64,000 nucleotides of DNA from Isoetes taiwanensis. Taxonomy: Eukaryota; Streptophyta; Lycopodiopsida; Isoetales; Isoetaceae. Shown piece by piece: positions 21,901 through 33,632 of this stretch (its first letter is position 1; every line of letters starts with the position of its first letter). The notes below the pieces were generated by a model. The model was not told where the DNA came from. It searched no databases and saw nothing but the letters and a program-made list of their open reading frames with translations. Location: positions 5,774,209 to 5,838,208 of the forward strand of contig JAJEKV010000036.1 of NCBI GenBank assembly GCA_021234155.1. Direction: 5' to 3'. Both the position numbers and the translations under genes were made by a program.

Positions 21901-23123
21901 GCCATTTTTTTTTTTTTTTTGAAGGGTTATGGATGTTGTGGTATAACGCTCAGATTTTTTCTATTCTCGGCATGTGCAGGTGTTGGATTGCCTATTGCTT
22001 CCATGTGGAGGAGGGGGTCAGAAGCCATAGCTTCAACTTCAGCTTGGTTTTGATTTATTTTTTGTTCTTGCTGGAAATCTTTTAGTGATGGCGGTCGGGC
22101 TTCTGCTGGAAGCCATGCTTCACATGGATAGCATACCAGGATCGACGGCCATAGAGGTCTATCTGCTTTGATTTATAGCCAAGGCTGCTTTCTTTCAGCT
22201 TCCAGGAATAAAAATAATGCTGGATTTGAGCTATTTCTAATAACAAAATATATAACCACGAATTGAATATGAAACAGATTACAGGTATGTTTTTTAGGTA
22301 ACCGCATTCAATAGTGTTGCAACTTGTTTCTTTCTTGCACAAGTTTCTGTGCCACAGGTGGAAACTACGACAATACTTACTTACCACAGAAAAAGTTGGA
22401 CAGGGTCATTACTCCTAGGCCTTCATTGTATAACAAGCTTCTGGTGAAATATAGAGGTTCAACTACTCTGAGCATTGTTCTAGTTTGTCTTGGAGGCATT
22501 GGCATCTCATTGGGGTTGGATTCCCCAAGTGGTCCCTTACAAATCGGGTCAACGTGGGGCGACCCTATCTTGACTTCAAAGGCATGGACCATATGGATGC
22601 TCACGGAATATTCCTCAAGATGTTCCATGTTTTGATGGCCACGAAACTTTCTAATACATACCCCACGATTTCTAAGTCTGAATTGGAAAAGAGCTTATAA
22701 GTCTGTATTGAAACTTAATGATTCTAATATTATGTGCTAATTTGGCTATCATGGCCGTCAGATCAAAGATAAATCAAGGGCTTAGATCTAGATCCTCGTC
22801 TTTTTATCTCATCGGTTGCATTTTTTGGTGGTGGGCAGAGGGCTTTTTTGGCGGGCTCAAATCCTCTTCTTCTTTTCTAAATGCTGATTCTTGTCCTTTT
22901 TCCGGCCTTCTATCTGCTTCTGATCATATTCTGCGAGGCCTCCTTCTCTGCTTCTCTTCAAAGATCAAACTTTGATCAAGCTTTGGTCTCTGAGATTTTT
23001 CAAACATACCCCTTTGATTCAAATTTTGTTCTCTGAGTTGTAGTCTCTAAGCTTTTTCCTCAATTTGCCTTTTTTTTTTGCCGGATTCATCCTTGCAGTC
23101 TTCCACCATATCCAAACCGTGTG

Positions 23124-23384
23124 ATGCCACACAAAACTCTATTTTTTGCTATTCTTTTATGTGCTTTGTGGTGGAACACAGCTCCGAGTTTCAAATTAGC
23201 AGGGCCAAGAGGTGGCAGTCCTGGATTTGCTCCAAATATTTCCAGAAAGGTGTGTTGGTGCCAAGAACATGGCTTGGAGGAAAATGAATCGCATTGTCTG
23301 CTACCCAATATATTATTATGTCACACAATAACGCGTAGCGATTGGCATGAGATATCAATGTTATTATTGGGGCAAATTTCTTGA
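23124..23384 (+). CDS. Uncertain ORF with signal-peptide-like start
   Basis: The frame MPHKTLFFAILLCALWWNTA has a basic start, a hydrophobic core and a plausible cleavage site. It is followed by a short tail containing VCWCQEHGL and SHCLL Cys residues and ends at TGA 23382. It could be a small secreted peptide, a first exon, or chance. No homology is recognised. An antisense frame of similar length overlaps it, so coding status is doubtful. Confidence 0.2.
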   Translation: MPHKTLFFAILLCALWWNTAPSFKLAGPRGGSPGFAPNISRKVCWCQEHGLEENESHCLLPNILLCHTITRSDWHEISMLLLGQIS

Positions 23385-24143
23385 CCCTAGATTTAGGTTT
23401 GGCTTGGATTTGTAATAGAGAAACTTGGTCGAAAACATAGCATTTTCCCCATTTCTCTATGGATAAAACGATGGGAACAATGGCAGCTACAAGTCTTATT
23501 TTTGTAACAATCTAATTTGTGGATTTTATGGCTTTATTATATCTTGTTGTTCTGGAGCCCTCAAAAAGGCCAAAACTATCGTAAAAACAAAATATGCTTG
23601 GCCAACTTCTTATTTCCTAATTTTCTTTCATAGTCTGAACATTTATAACGATGTTGTGAATAGTGATGCATCTGCCACAGCTATTTGTTTTGAATATAAG
23701 TGCCTTTTAAAGTTTCATGTTGTTTTTAAAATCACATCACTTATTGTTTTGGAAAAACAACACCGGAAAACATCTATTTTTATAAAACTGTATGTGTTTT
23801 TTATAAAATTATATATCACAATTTTTTCTTGGGAGAAAGCCAATACTCGAAAACAACAGTGATTTTTTTACCTTTTTTGGCAAAAATCACATTGAAAAAT
23901 TATATGCAAACTCATTATTGAGGTTACTATCTTGTGCAATTGAAGAATGGAGTGGGTATTACATATGGTTTTGCATCGTTTAAGAGGGTATTCGTATACC
24001 AAAATAGTATTTTGTTGATGTCAGTAAATGGGTTTTGGATTCTGTAATGTGTCTCGATTTCTTCTTTTTATAGGGTTTTTTCTCTTCTTGGAAACTAGGG
24101 TTCGTGGCCGACTGCCTGGCCATGGCACTTGGATGCGATGGAG

Positions 24144-24148
24144 TAGAG
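24144..24148 (+). repeat. Target-site duplication (left) of the chromovirus
   Basis: TAGAG, repeated at 37294-37298 immediately outside the opposite LTR. Confidence 0.9.
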
Positions 24149-25786
24149 TGTGACGCTCCCTGAACATATACGACCCTCGGACGTATACATACGGGGACTT
24201 TCCCCTCCCATGGCGACCAACTCGCCATGAGCAGGGCCCTCCGTCTATTTCGGGCCATCTATAATACGATGCCCGAAAGAAGGACACGAAGGGGTCATTC
24301 GGCCCACGCCTTCAATGGGGCTCCTACGTCGCGGAAGCGTGAATACAAGGGTTAGCACACAGCATAAATCACATATAAATGACCACCACGAAGGGTGGCA
24401 TATCCATCCAAATACCAATGGCAAAGAATATGCATCTAAACCTAAGAAAACACCCCAAACCCATGGTTCTACCCCGGTTCAGACTCCAGTGAGGATCGAC
24501 TGACGGCTAGGCCTCAAGAGATCAGCAGACAGAATCTTGACATGGCGTTGGCTGGCATAGAACATTGGCTAGGGTTGTCCACTCCATCCGCCCCTCCTGT
24601 GCACACTTTGCAGATGGGTCAATTCACGCTATGGCGTCGCTATAGCCTTCCGGAGACGCAGGCTCGAGGCATCACCCTGCTGAGCCTACTCCAGGGTTCA
24701 TGAAGCCCCGGTCCGATGAGGCAGGTCAGGGAAGCGTCCCCTTCCAGAATCACAGTGGCTCCATGGGCGAGCTAGAGAATACGTGCCGCATCAGCGACCC
24801 CCGCATCCGTACCCGACTTACTCACCCTAAATCTACTCAAAGTGCAAGGTGCCCCATACGGGTCACACCTTCCCACCCAGGGAGTGTCAGACCCATACCC
24901 GGCCCTCTACGTGACCGGCTATCAGGTCTAGCTCGCTATAGGAGTCCCAGGAGCCTTTTATGTTCGTGCAAGACCCCACCTCCACTTCACCACTGTGTTC
25001 CTTGTCTGGTGCTAAGCCAGTACCATAGCATCTATGACCCGGTGGGCTCTTGTGCACAGGCCGCATTTAACGGGATAATACAGGGCTCTATCTAGGAGCA
25101 TACCACAATAAATAGCCTCAGAGGTCTCTACCCCCCTTAATCCCCCATTTCCAGAGTAACCCTAGGCTAACAACCACCAATCCATCCATTACAAGCAGAA
25201 CCAGAATCGAAATATATATAGAGAGAACCTACCTTTACAATCAAGGGTTAGTTCCTACGAGTAAACACAAAGAGAATAGATCAACAACCCAAACAGGTGC
25301 CCAACAGGGGCGCTTATCCTAGAATTCACAACTACACTAGCCACCCACCTGTGTTTCGGCTCGACCCATTGTCATTGGGGATCTCCATCTTCTTGATCTT
25401 GGTGTTCAACTTGTGTAAGAAGGGTGGCGTCCAATTGCTCAAGGTGGCGCTCAGCTCTGGTCACAAGGGTGGCGCTCCACTGCTCCAGGTGAGTTGTGGC
25501 TGATATGGGGGTGGTGATCCACCCTATTGACCCCAATTAGCATTATCATGCTAGCCAATCGAGGGTGGCCACGTGGCGCCTTCCCAAACCATAATTAGCT
25601 TAATTATGGTTTTTAAATATTAGTTCCTTAATTATAGGTTATTATTGTCAATAATTAAATTAGCATAGCTAATTTAATTCCTTTTAAGTGAACCACCTAG
25701 GTTCCCATACCCCATGTGGCGTATGTATCCTTGGTGACGTGTCAACATATTTATACTTATACCGTATAAATACTTGGAACGTCACA
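24149..25786 (-). repeat. 3' LTR of the chromovirus
   Basis: 1,638 bp starting TGTGACG and ending CGTCACA (plus-strand reading), with a 7-bp inverted end. It is the direct partner of 35654-37293. Many differences from that copy are of the type CAG here versus CGG or GG there, plus homopolymer-length changes. In element orientation it lies downstream of the polypurine tract. Confidence 0.93.
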
Positions 25787-25799
25787 TTCTCCCCTCCTT
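25787..25799 (-). other. Polypurine tract of the chromovirus
   Basis: Minus-strand AAGGAGGGGAGAA abuts the TGTGACG start of the 3' LTR, as expected for the plus-strand primer of reverse transcription. Confidence 0.85.
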
Positions 25800-26338
25800 A
25801 GAAACAATGCTGTCCTCAGCATTGAGGTTAGATAGAAATATAATAAATGACAAGAAGGAAATTCCTTATTTCAGAAGATAATGTATTAAAACTTCAAAGT
25901 TTAAAACAGTTCAAGCACCGTGGTGCAGTTGACATGATTATCATAAGCAACAAGTTCAAGGACCGAAGTCCAATATCAAAAAGCAGCGTAACACTAAAGA
26001 ACTATGTGTAAACACCATGAAAACGGAGAAAGTCGGGTCATCAGCAACCCCCTATACATGGGCAGGTCACGTACTGCTCACTGGCCTGCACATGTCAATA
26101 TATCAGTTTTCATAGATAAAAATAATTAGGTTGTGGTTGAAGGGTCCACCCCCTAGAAGAAATGAAAGAAAATTTATCTACAAGGAACCTATTATGCCTA
26201 CGGTTCGCAATTCATTGCGGCGTAAGGAAGTTCATGCTTTACAAGCGGTTAGGTGGTCGTGTCCACATTGGCGATACACCACGCCCTAAGGAACACGAAG
26301 GTGATCCCATCATCGAATCGTTGTTAACTACGATGCAT

Positions 26339-27810
26339 CTACCCTCTCCGATTCTCGTGAATCAAGTCTTCAAGCTTACCGTAGGGGCGGGGTTGATAGC
26401 ATCGTTGATAGTGCGACCTTGAGATTCGGCGCATGAAATCCGGGTAGTGCTTCTCAAGATCTGTTTGCATCACCCGCGTAGCATCCTCCAGCGGCAAGTG
26501 TTTCCACTTGACCAAGTATTGTAGCATTTGAGTCCTCACAGTGCGTTTTATAAGCTCGATCAAGAAGAGCTTGGTACTATCTCTAGCTGCTCCTCTGTCA
26601 TTTCCGGGAGGGTTGGGGTTTCCAAAACCTCCCTCCGGATCAGGGGTGTCTTTGCTTGAGAAGACTCACATGAAAAACCTTGTGGATCTTTAAGCGGGGT
26701 GGCAAGTCGAGGCGATATGCTTGCTCCCCAATACGTTCGATTGATTTTGAGCGGCCCAGCCCATCGGGTGCCAACTTCTTGCAATTACCAATCTTAAGCT
26801 TGGCTTGTTTTACCTTAATCTTAAGCCAAACCGATTCACCCACGGAAGACTCGTGAGGTCCCGCGTGCTTATCTCTGCTACACTCTTTTGACGATTGCGC
26901 GTGCACCTAACAAGTAACCACGTGCCGTCGACCAAAGCTTGCATCTCGGGGAGGAGTTGTTGAGAAACCTCCACTTCGAGGCCGGGGTTGTGCCATGTGT
27001 CGGGAGTAAGGCATTGATAACCATAATTTATCATGAAAGGAGACATTACGGAAGACTCTGTTTCATCTTTGTTATAGGCAAACTCTACTAGATAAATATA
27101 GTCGACCCATTGGGATTGCTTACTCCACACATAACCGTAGCATATCCTCTATGATACGGTTGGTGCGCTCTGTCGACCATCCATGCGAGGATGATATGCG
27201 GTACTCATAGCAAGCTTGGTCGGATGGTGGTGAAGAAATCCTTCCGAATGCACTTACAAATTTGGGATCTCATCGGATACAATAACCCGTGGCATTCCGT
27301 GCAAACCGAAGATCTCCTTTCTGCGAAAAGCAAGGCGATTGTCGGCGATTGTCGGTGATGCGACATGGCAAGAAGTGAGCCATTTTTGACAATTTGTCGG
27401 CGACCACCATTAGTGCATCATAGCCACGGAGAGTTAAGTAGAAGGCCCACAATGAAATCCATGGTTATTACTTCCCATTTGCGTGTGGGGCACATCCAAA
27501 GGCTGCGACTCTCACGGAACTCTTAGTTGCTCCGCCTTGGTTTCTTTGACACACTTGACCTTCGCTTAATGTATCTAGCAATATCCTTCTTCATGGAAGG
27601 CCAAAAGTAACTAGAGCGGATTTTAAAATAGGTCTTCATAAAACCCGCATGTCCAGCTATAGGGCTGTTGTGCGTGTCATGGAGGATTAACTTACGCACC
27701 CCGGAAGTCAGAGGTACACACAACTTATCCTTGTGATACAACAAATTGCCCTCTTTCTTATATGAACGGAAAGCTTCGCGTTCTTTATCTGTGCGTGCCT
27801 CCTTACTCAA
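26339..27810 (-). pseudogene. Chromovirus integrase and chromodomain (frameshifted)
   Basis: In element order: the integrase zinc-binding region (27810-27523, with HDTHNSPIAGHAGFMKTYF and SYFWPSMKKDIARY). Then part of the catalytic core (27452-27270, DALMVVADKLSKMAHFLP) and the later core and C-terminal regions (27130-26640, FAYNKDETESS and VGESVWLKIK). Last is a chromodomain (26563-26339, QYLVKWKHLPLEDAT, HYPDF). The pieces fall in different frames, so several indels separate them. A chromodomain on integrase directs insertion to modified chromatin in this clade. Confidence 0.85.
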
Positions 27811-27811
27811 A

Positions 27812-29025
27812 CTAGCCCAGATTTTCAGAATTCGGGATCCGTGGCCAAAGGTGCGTTTCTATCTGTTTCCCAAACTCACTTGTGAGTGTAGAAATTGCAT
27901 TACAATGGGTTCGGGTTACCGAGGGGTGGCGTGACAATGCATCCGCAACCACATTGTGCTTTCCAGGCTTATACATGATGTCAAAATCATATTCTTCAAG
28001 AAATTCCATCCATCTCCTCGGCGGAGATTGAGGTTCGGTTGGGTGGATAAATAGCGGAGACTTTGGTGATCCGTGTCCAAGCTGGAATCTTCTCCCAAGG
28101 AGGTAGTGTCTCCATATTAGCAAAGTATGAACAACGACTAACAACTCGATCATGGGTAGGATATCATTTGTTCCGTCTCGTTCATCTTCTTTGAATCATA
28201 GGCAATAACCCTCCCTTCTTGCATCAGGACTCCACCAGTGGCAATTTGACTGGCATCTGTGGCCACTAGTTTATCCTTATCAGGATCGGGCAACGTGAGA
28301 ACGGGTGCTGAGGTTAAGGCATCTTTAAGCTCTTTGGAAATTTCCACGAACCTTAGTCTTCCAGTGCTCCATCCAATCCTTTACCTTCTCATGCTTGGTC
28401 AGATTTGTAAGAGGGACTGCAATCTTTGCAAAATCCTTTACAAATTTTCGGTAATATCCTGCTAGCCCCAAGAAACTTCGGACCTCGGAGACATTTTCTG
28501 GAATAGGCCATTCCCTTACGGCCTCTATTTTTGCTGGATCTGTAGCAATTCCCTCTGCAGAAATGATATGGCCCAAATAGTCAACCTTTGGAGTGGCAAA
28601 CTTGCACTTAGAGAACTTGGCAAAAAGCTGATGACGTCTTAACTTTTGTAGGGCCAATTTAAGATGTTTCTCATGCTCTTCTAGAGTCTTACTGTAGATG
28701 AGAATGTCGTCAAAGAAAATGACAACAAAATCATCCAAGTATTGTCGGAAAACATCGTTCATTAACCGCGCATAAGCGTTCTTTGGGGCATTAGTTAATC
28801 CGAAGGCATAACGGTAAACTCATAATGCCCATATCTAGTGCGAAAAGCAGATTTATGGATGTCCTCCTCTTTAATCCTTATCTGATGATATCCCGAGCGA
28901 AGGTCAATCTTTGAAAAATATTTGGCCCCTTGCAACTGGTCCATTAGATCATCTGCTCTCGGCAAAGCATAGCGATTTTTGATGGTATGCTTGTTGAGTT
29001 GCCGATAATCAATACACATTCTCAA
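27812..29025 (-). pseudogene. Chromovirus reverse transcriptase and RNase H (frameshifted)
   Basis: RT begins at 29025 ([31 protein letters not shown]) and breaks near 28800, where a short T run appears one base short. It resumes at 28762 with [19 protein letters not shown] and [11 protein letters not shown]. RNase H follows (28347-27812, VATDASQIATGGVL, later PGKHNVVADALSRH). The order RT, RNase H, integrase is the Ty3/gypsy order. Most catalytic residues are present, but no single frame spans the enzyme. Confidence 0.88.
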
Positions 29026-29387
29026 GGAGCCGTCCCTTTTTCTTTACAAAAGAATAGGGGGCCAAAGGGCTTAAACGCTAGGTCGAATAAAACCTAGGTT
29101 TAGTAGCTCTTGAAGTTGCTTCTTAAGCTCGCCAACTCACGGGGGACTCATGCGGTGCGGGGCCTTCTTTGGTAGGCTTAGTGCACGGCTCTAAAGCTAT
29201 CTCACATTCTACCCCTCTAAAAGGAGGAAGCTTCTGGATCTCGTCGGGGAAAAGATCGCTAAATTCATGGAGAATACTGGAAATCCCCCGTGGCAAGGTG
29301 TTGATTACTTGGTTTTGCTTAGCATCGACTCAATGGAAGCAAGTCTAATACTTTGAGAGGAGCTTTTGCTAGCGCGTATAGCTTTAT

Positions 29388-29990
29388 CTAACTGTCGAAT
29401 GGACATAGGCGCATGATAGGGTTGAATGGTTCACCTTTTATAGTTACACGGGCTCCATTAGGCTGCGTTGAAAGTAACTTCTCTCTTTCGCGATCTATGT
29501 TGGCTTTTGCGGATGCCAAGAATTCCATTCCAACAATGAGGTCGTATTTGCCAATATCCATTAACTCGGCACCCATAGCAACTGGTGCGCCTGGCAACTG
29601 CATCTTAAGGTTGATGCGACGACCATGAGTATGTCTAACCTTACCACTGGCTAAAGTGACAGGCCTCGGTCGTGACCTTAGGGTTTCGGTTGTAGGACTG
29701 GGCCATTCTAGGAGAAGCAAAATTATGTGTACCCCGTATCCATAAAATTACAAAAGGCTTACTATCTATTTGGCCTATGGTGGAAATGACAGCAGGCTGA
29801 CTTTCAGCATTGCCAGTTTCTATAGCTGCAAGGATATGAGACGCACCGTGAATGTACTCGGGAGCGTCCTCGTCAGCAGGTAATGTTGACTCAATATCGT
29901 CCCGATCAAAGGTCGGCCATGGCCGGTAGGCGTCACGGGTAACATATGGGCAAGTGCATGAAGTGTCGGGCCTCATACACCGTAACATGC
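29388..29990 (-). pseudogene. Chromovirus protease region (frameshifted)
   Basis: Two overlapping frames give a retropepsin: PFVILWIRGTHNFAS near 29750, then INLKMQLPGAPVAMG and YDLIVGMEFLASAKA (29650-29520). In the frame as read, the catalytic Asp-Thr-Gly position is lost; a one-base shift exposes it, so closely spaced indels are likely. Inactive as read. Confidence 0.7.
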
Positions 29991-30996
29991 CTTATCCCGG
30001 TAGCGGTGTTCTTCAGCCTCTTTAGGAATGGACTGTAAGAGGTTTGAACTTCCTTACCGGCATTGTTACGCTTATCGGCGTGCTAAAAGCGACTTTCTTC
30101 TCTGGCGGCCGTAAGAGTTCTCTTGAGAGGGCCCCGGACTTGGAGGCGGGGTTTGTAAAGGTGTGGGCGGCCGTGGGCTGCGCGGTAAGGGCGGGGACGC
30201 GGATCTCGATTCCTTGGTATGTCCTCCTCGAGGCTCAATGCTTTAGCCTCGGCTTACGCAAGCCGATTTTGGTCGATGGCCTTAACCATCCGTTTGATCG
30301 ATGGTGCCAAACCCTCAATATAGCCCTCCGCGCCCTTTTCTCATTCATACCCGGTACATACGGTCTCGGAGCATAAACTCATCCGTGTAAGCACATGCGG
30401 ACATACTCTTACGCTCCAACTGTAGAAAGTGCGGATCTGTTGGCATTTATGTGCACAAGGCACATAATGCGATTTGAAGGCCTTGGCAAACTTTACGAAG
30501 TTGCATCTACTCTGTCGGATGTTTGGCTCGGCATAGCCCTTCCACCAAATACAGGGGCAGCTCTCGGTAAGGTTTGTGGTGGCAACCTTTCTGTATCCTT
30601 CTCTGTCATGCCATAGGACCTGCCGAACTCCTTCATTTCGTCCAGCCAGGATTCGGCATTCAAGCCGCCTCTAGATTTCCCATCAAACTGGGCCAATTTC
30701 CTATTCTTCCATATACTAGTTATGGCTGTATCAACTGTCTTGCGGTACTCCTTATCTCGGCGCTTTGCATGGCCCCGGATGATGCGGATGATTCGGATGA
30801 CAGTGGCGGCGGACTTTGAGGAGGTGGCCTTGTCTCTAGAGGAGCTCCGTCGGCGTTTAGAGTGGGACCTCTTTCGCGCAGATGCGGGGCTGGTTCGTGG
30901 TGGGGCGAGGCTCTTTGTCTGCGAGGTGGACTAGGCGGCAGCGGAGGTAACTCCGGTGCATCTGTTGTACATCTTTGTGGTGGGTTAGCATGCAAG
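29990..30996 (-). pseudogene. Chromovirus gag region (degenerate)
   Basis: Fragments of a gag protein occur in several frames. 30696-30493 has FDGKSRGGLNAESWLDEMKE, the plant gag capsid-like opening. A Pro-rich start lies at 30995-30720. A damaged Cys-rich stretch near 29990 may be the zinc knuckle. It precedes the protease in element order. Confidence 0.6.
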
Positions 30997-30999
30997 GCG

Positions 31000-33595
31000 T
31001 AGACACGTAATTAGCCTAACTTGTCTTTTCATCAGCATCAATTCTTGTTAGGGTGTTAACCGGTGGCGTTTGAGGGTGTATGCCGCGGCGGCATTTGCGT
31101 GCAACCGTCTATATTAAACATCACGATGATATAAGAAAGATGCGATAACGGTAAGTGTTATAACAAAGTCATTTTGGGTAGTATCGAGAAACACAAAGTG
31201 AACACGAAAAAGGACGGAAGATTCAAATTACAAGCGAAATGACGGTTACATCAAAGAAGTTCATACGGAACACAGTTATAAACTTATAGTTATATAATAC
31301 ATAAAGAGGCCTGATACAGGCCATTTCCTAGCCATAGTGAAGCATAGGAACACACAAAACTGGAAATTGCGGCTTAAGGGTTTGCGTGGGGATACATGGC
31401 GGCATAGCGCACACTCTCACGCGACGGCTCGGCGAGCTTATAGCGTGCCCAAGCACGGATAATAGCGGGTTGATAATCCCAAGTGGGGCTAATAATCAGA
31501 AGGTTGAAGAGCCTTAGCGGTCGCGTAGAAGATTTGCGGAGATGATCATTAGCATCCTCAAAAGCTTGATGTGGGGTCATATTCCAATAATCCCAAATGC
31601 GGGAAAGAGTCCATTTCGGATCATCGTAAGTAGCGCGTTCGAAGAAGAGTAACTACTTCCATGCCCTTGTCGGGATCATAAGGTTGTTCAGGCACCCTAA
31701 GCTCCGCTATCTCATCGTCAACTTCCGTTCGGGATACTCGTTTGTATCGTTCCCCATAGTCTGTTCGGGGAGGTCCCTGTTCATCTCTCCTTATACGGGA
31801 TATTATCCTATCTTAGTATTACTCATGAGTGTTTCTTACGCAAGGCGGCGGGAATAATTATATATACATTGAACAATTTCCTTCTACTCCAACTTTAAGG
31901 AAGATAATTAATCATTAAAAGGAGAAGACAATTCAATGGTTTTCAACAGTGCAAGGAACATAAGAAGTTATCACGAATATATATAAAATTGAAACAGTAC
32001 ATAGATTTTAGTGTTGGCCCACTAGAGGTAATGCCAATCAAGATTAATAAAATTTCATACGATGACCCAATGAAACCTAAAACTAAGAGGTCGATCCTTC
32101 AACATCTTGTGCTTGAGTATTAAAGCTGGGGCTACGGTCGATCTTTGTAGGAGTAGCACGCTAGGATTAAGCGATGAGGCGGCTGATGAAGCTATCTACG
32201 GAGGAACATTTGTAGCCAATGGGCCGCAACCAGCAGACTCATGTTCATCCAAGAACCAATCTCATGGTCAAAAACTGCAATGGCAAGATCACGGTTCACT
32301 AGGATGATGCGCTCAAGGTTAGGAGCTAACTTCTTGTGGCGGCTGTGGTGGAAAGTGCCCTTAATGCCCATCTGACCGCCCGCTTCGGGGGCAATTGCCT
32401 TAGCAAAGAAGAGAACACATGCGCTTGTAAAGCCGGCGGGGGAAGAATCAGTAATATGGCATTTCAACCCCGAACCATCGGATGGGTTGAAGAGGCCAAC
32501 TTCGGACTCAAGTTAGGGGCAGCTCCTCCTCCATGGCAAAATCCTTCTCCTCCCGAGCATCACCGACTCTCATCACATAAATCCTCCATGGTTGGGTCGT
32601 CCTCCCGGCTGGCGGCGGCGTCGTTGATGTTGGGCACATGTGGCCCGTAGCTGGAAAGCCGATTCGAGGAGGCGAAGATGGGGTACCACGAATCATTAAT
32701 TGGCGCCAAAGACAAGAGTGTCTTTGATAGGCTCAACATCAAAGAGGTTGATAGTTGAGCGCTGATGTATCTCGGCGCGCATAATTGGGGCGAGTAATCA
32801 ATGAAATCATCTTGACGACCACGACAATATTCGGCCAGCTCATAGAAGGTGGCGGTCCTCTGCTTACCCTTATTGGCGATATCGTCGCCCATTGAATGTC
32901 GCTTCGGTGACAAGTAATCCTGATCCCCAACCTTGATGGTAGCAAGCGAACTCAATCCCACAAGTGCTTGGCCCTTACTACGAGGTAAAGGCCTCTCTTT
33001 AGCTAACTCCTTCCATCGTACAAAATCAGCAAAGTTTATGCGCTTTCGTCCTCCTCGGATGCGGAGGAAGTGGGGCCTTAGCTTGCTCTAAAGCGGTGTC
33101 GGTACCATCAACATACACTGTCCATAATAAGAGCAAGGGCAACCGGGCTTCAAAGTATAGCCCATTAGAGCCCAATCGATAATGGGGCGTGCTTAGCTGC
33201 GTCGATGATGCCCTTGAGGATGTCATAGGCTGTGGCGATCATCTCCCAACATATGCTCCACAATATCTCTGTGAAGATAAGGTTGGGGCGGTTCCCCAAA
33301 GAATTCCGCCTCAGGCAATATTTCCTCATCATAGAACTCTACAAAGGTCGCATAGTCAGGGTGGGCGCGCATATTGTCGATGAGGTCGACTGAACTCTGC
33401 AACATATAATCCAAGAGAGGGTAAGGAACCTGGGGGTCCCATTGCTCGCCTCCCATATACCATGCTAGTCGGCCAGCGTAGTCCATCACTGCAGGCGGAA
33501 GATGGGAGGAAGAAGGAAACAGGAGTAAGAAATGATGAAACCCTAAAATGAATCGAGTCTTTAACTTTGGGCGCGGCGTTCGAGGCATGACTCAT

Positions 33596-33632
<37 letters not shown>

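Larger units (their letters stand above)
20661..24143. other. Intergenic DNA with repeat scraps
   Basis: It starts with repeat copies shared with 15235-15300 and 19165-19310 and a C-rich patch at about 20938. It includes a 40-bp tandem duplication (21419-21498) and a tRNA-like head (21830-21900). From 21905 to 24143 there is AT-rich sequence with a poly(T) run at 21905-21920. One open frame with a signal-peptide-like start (23124) is listed separately. Nothing else is recognised. Confidence 0.4.
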
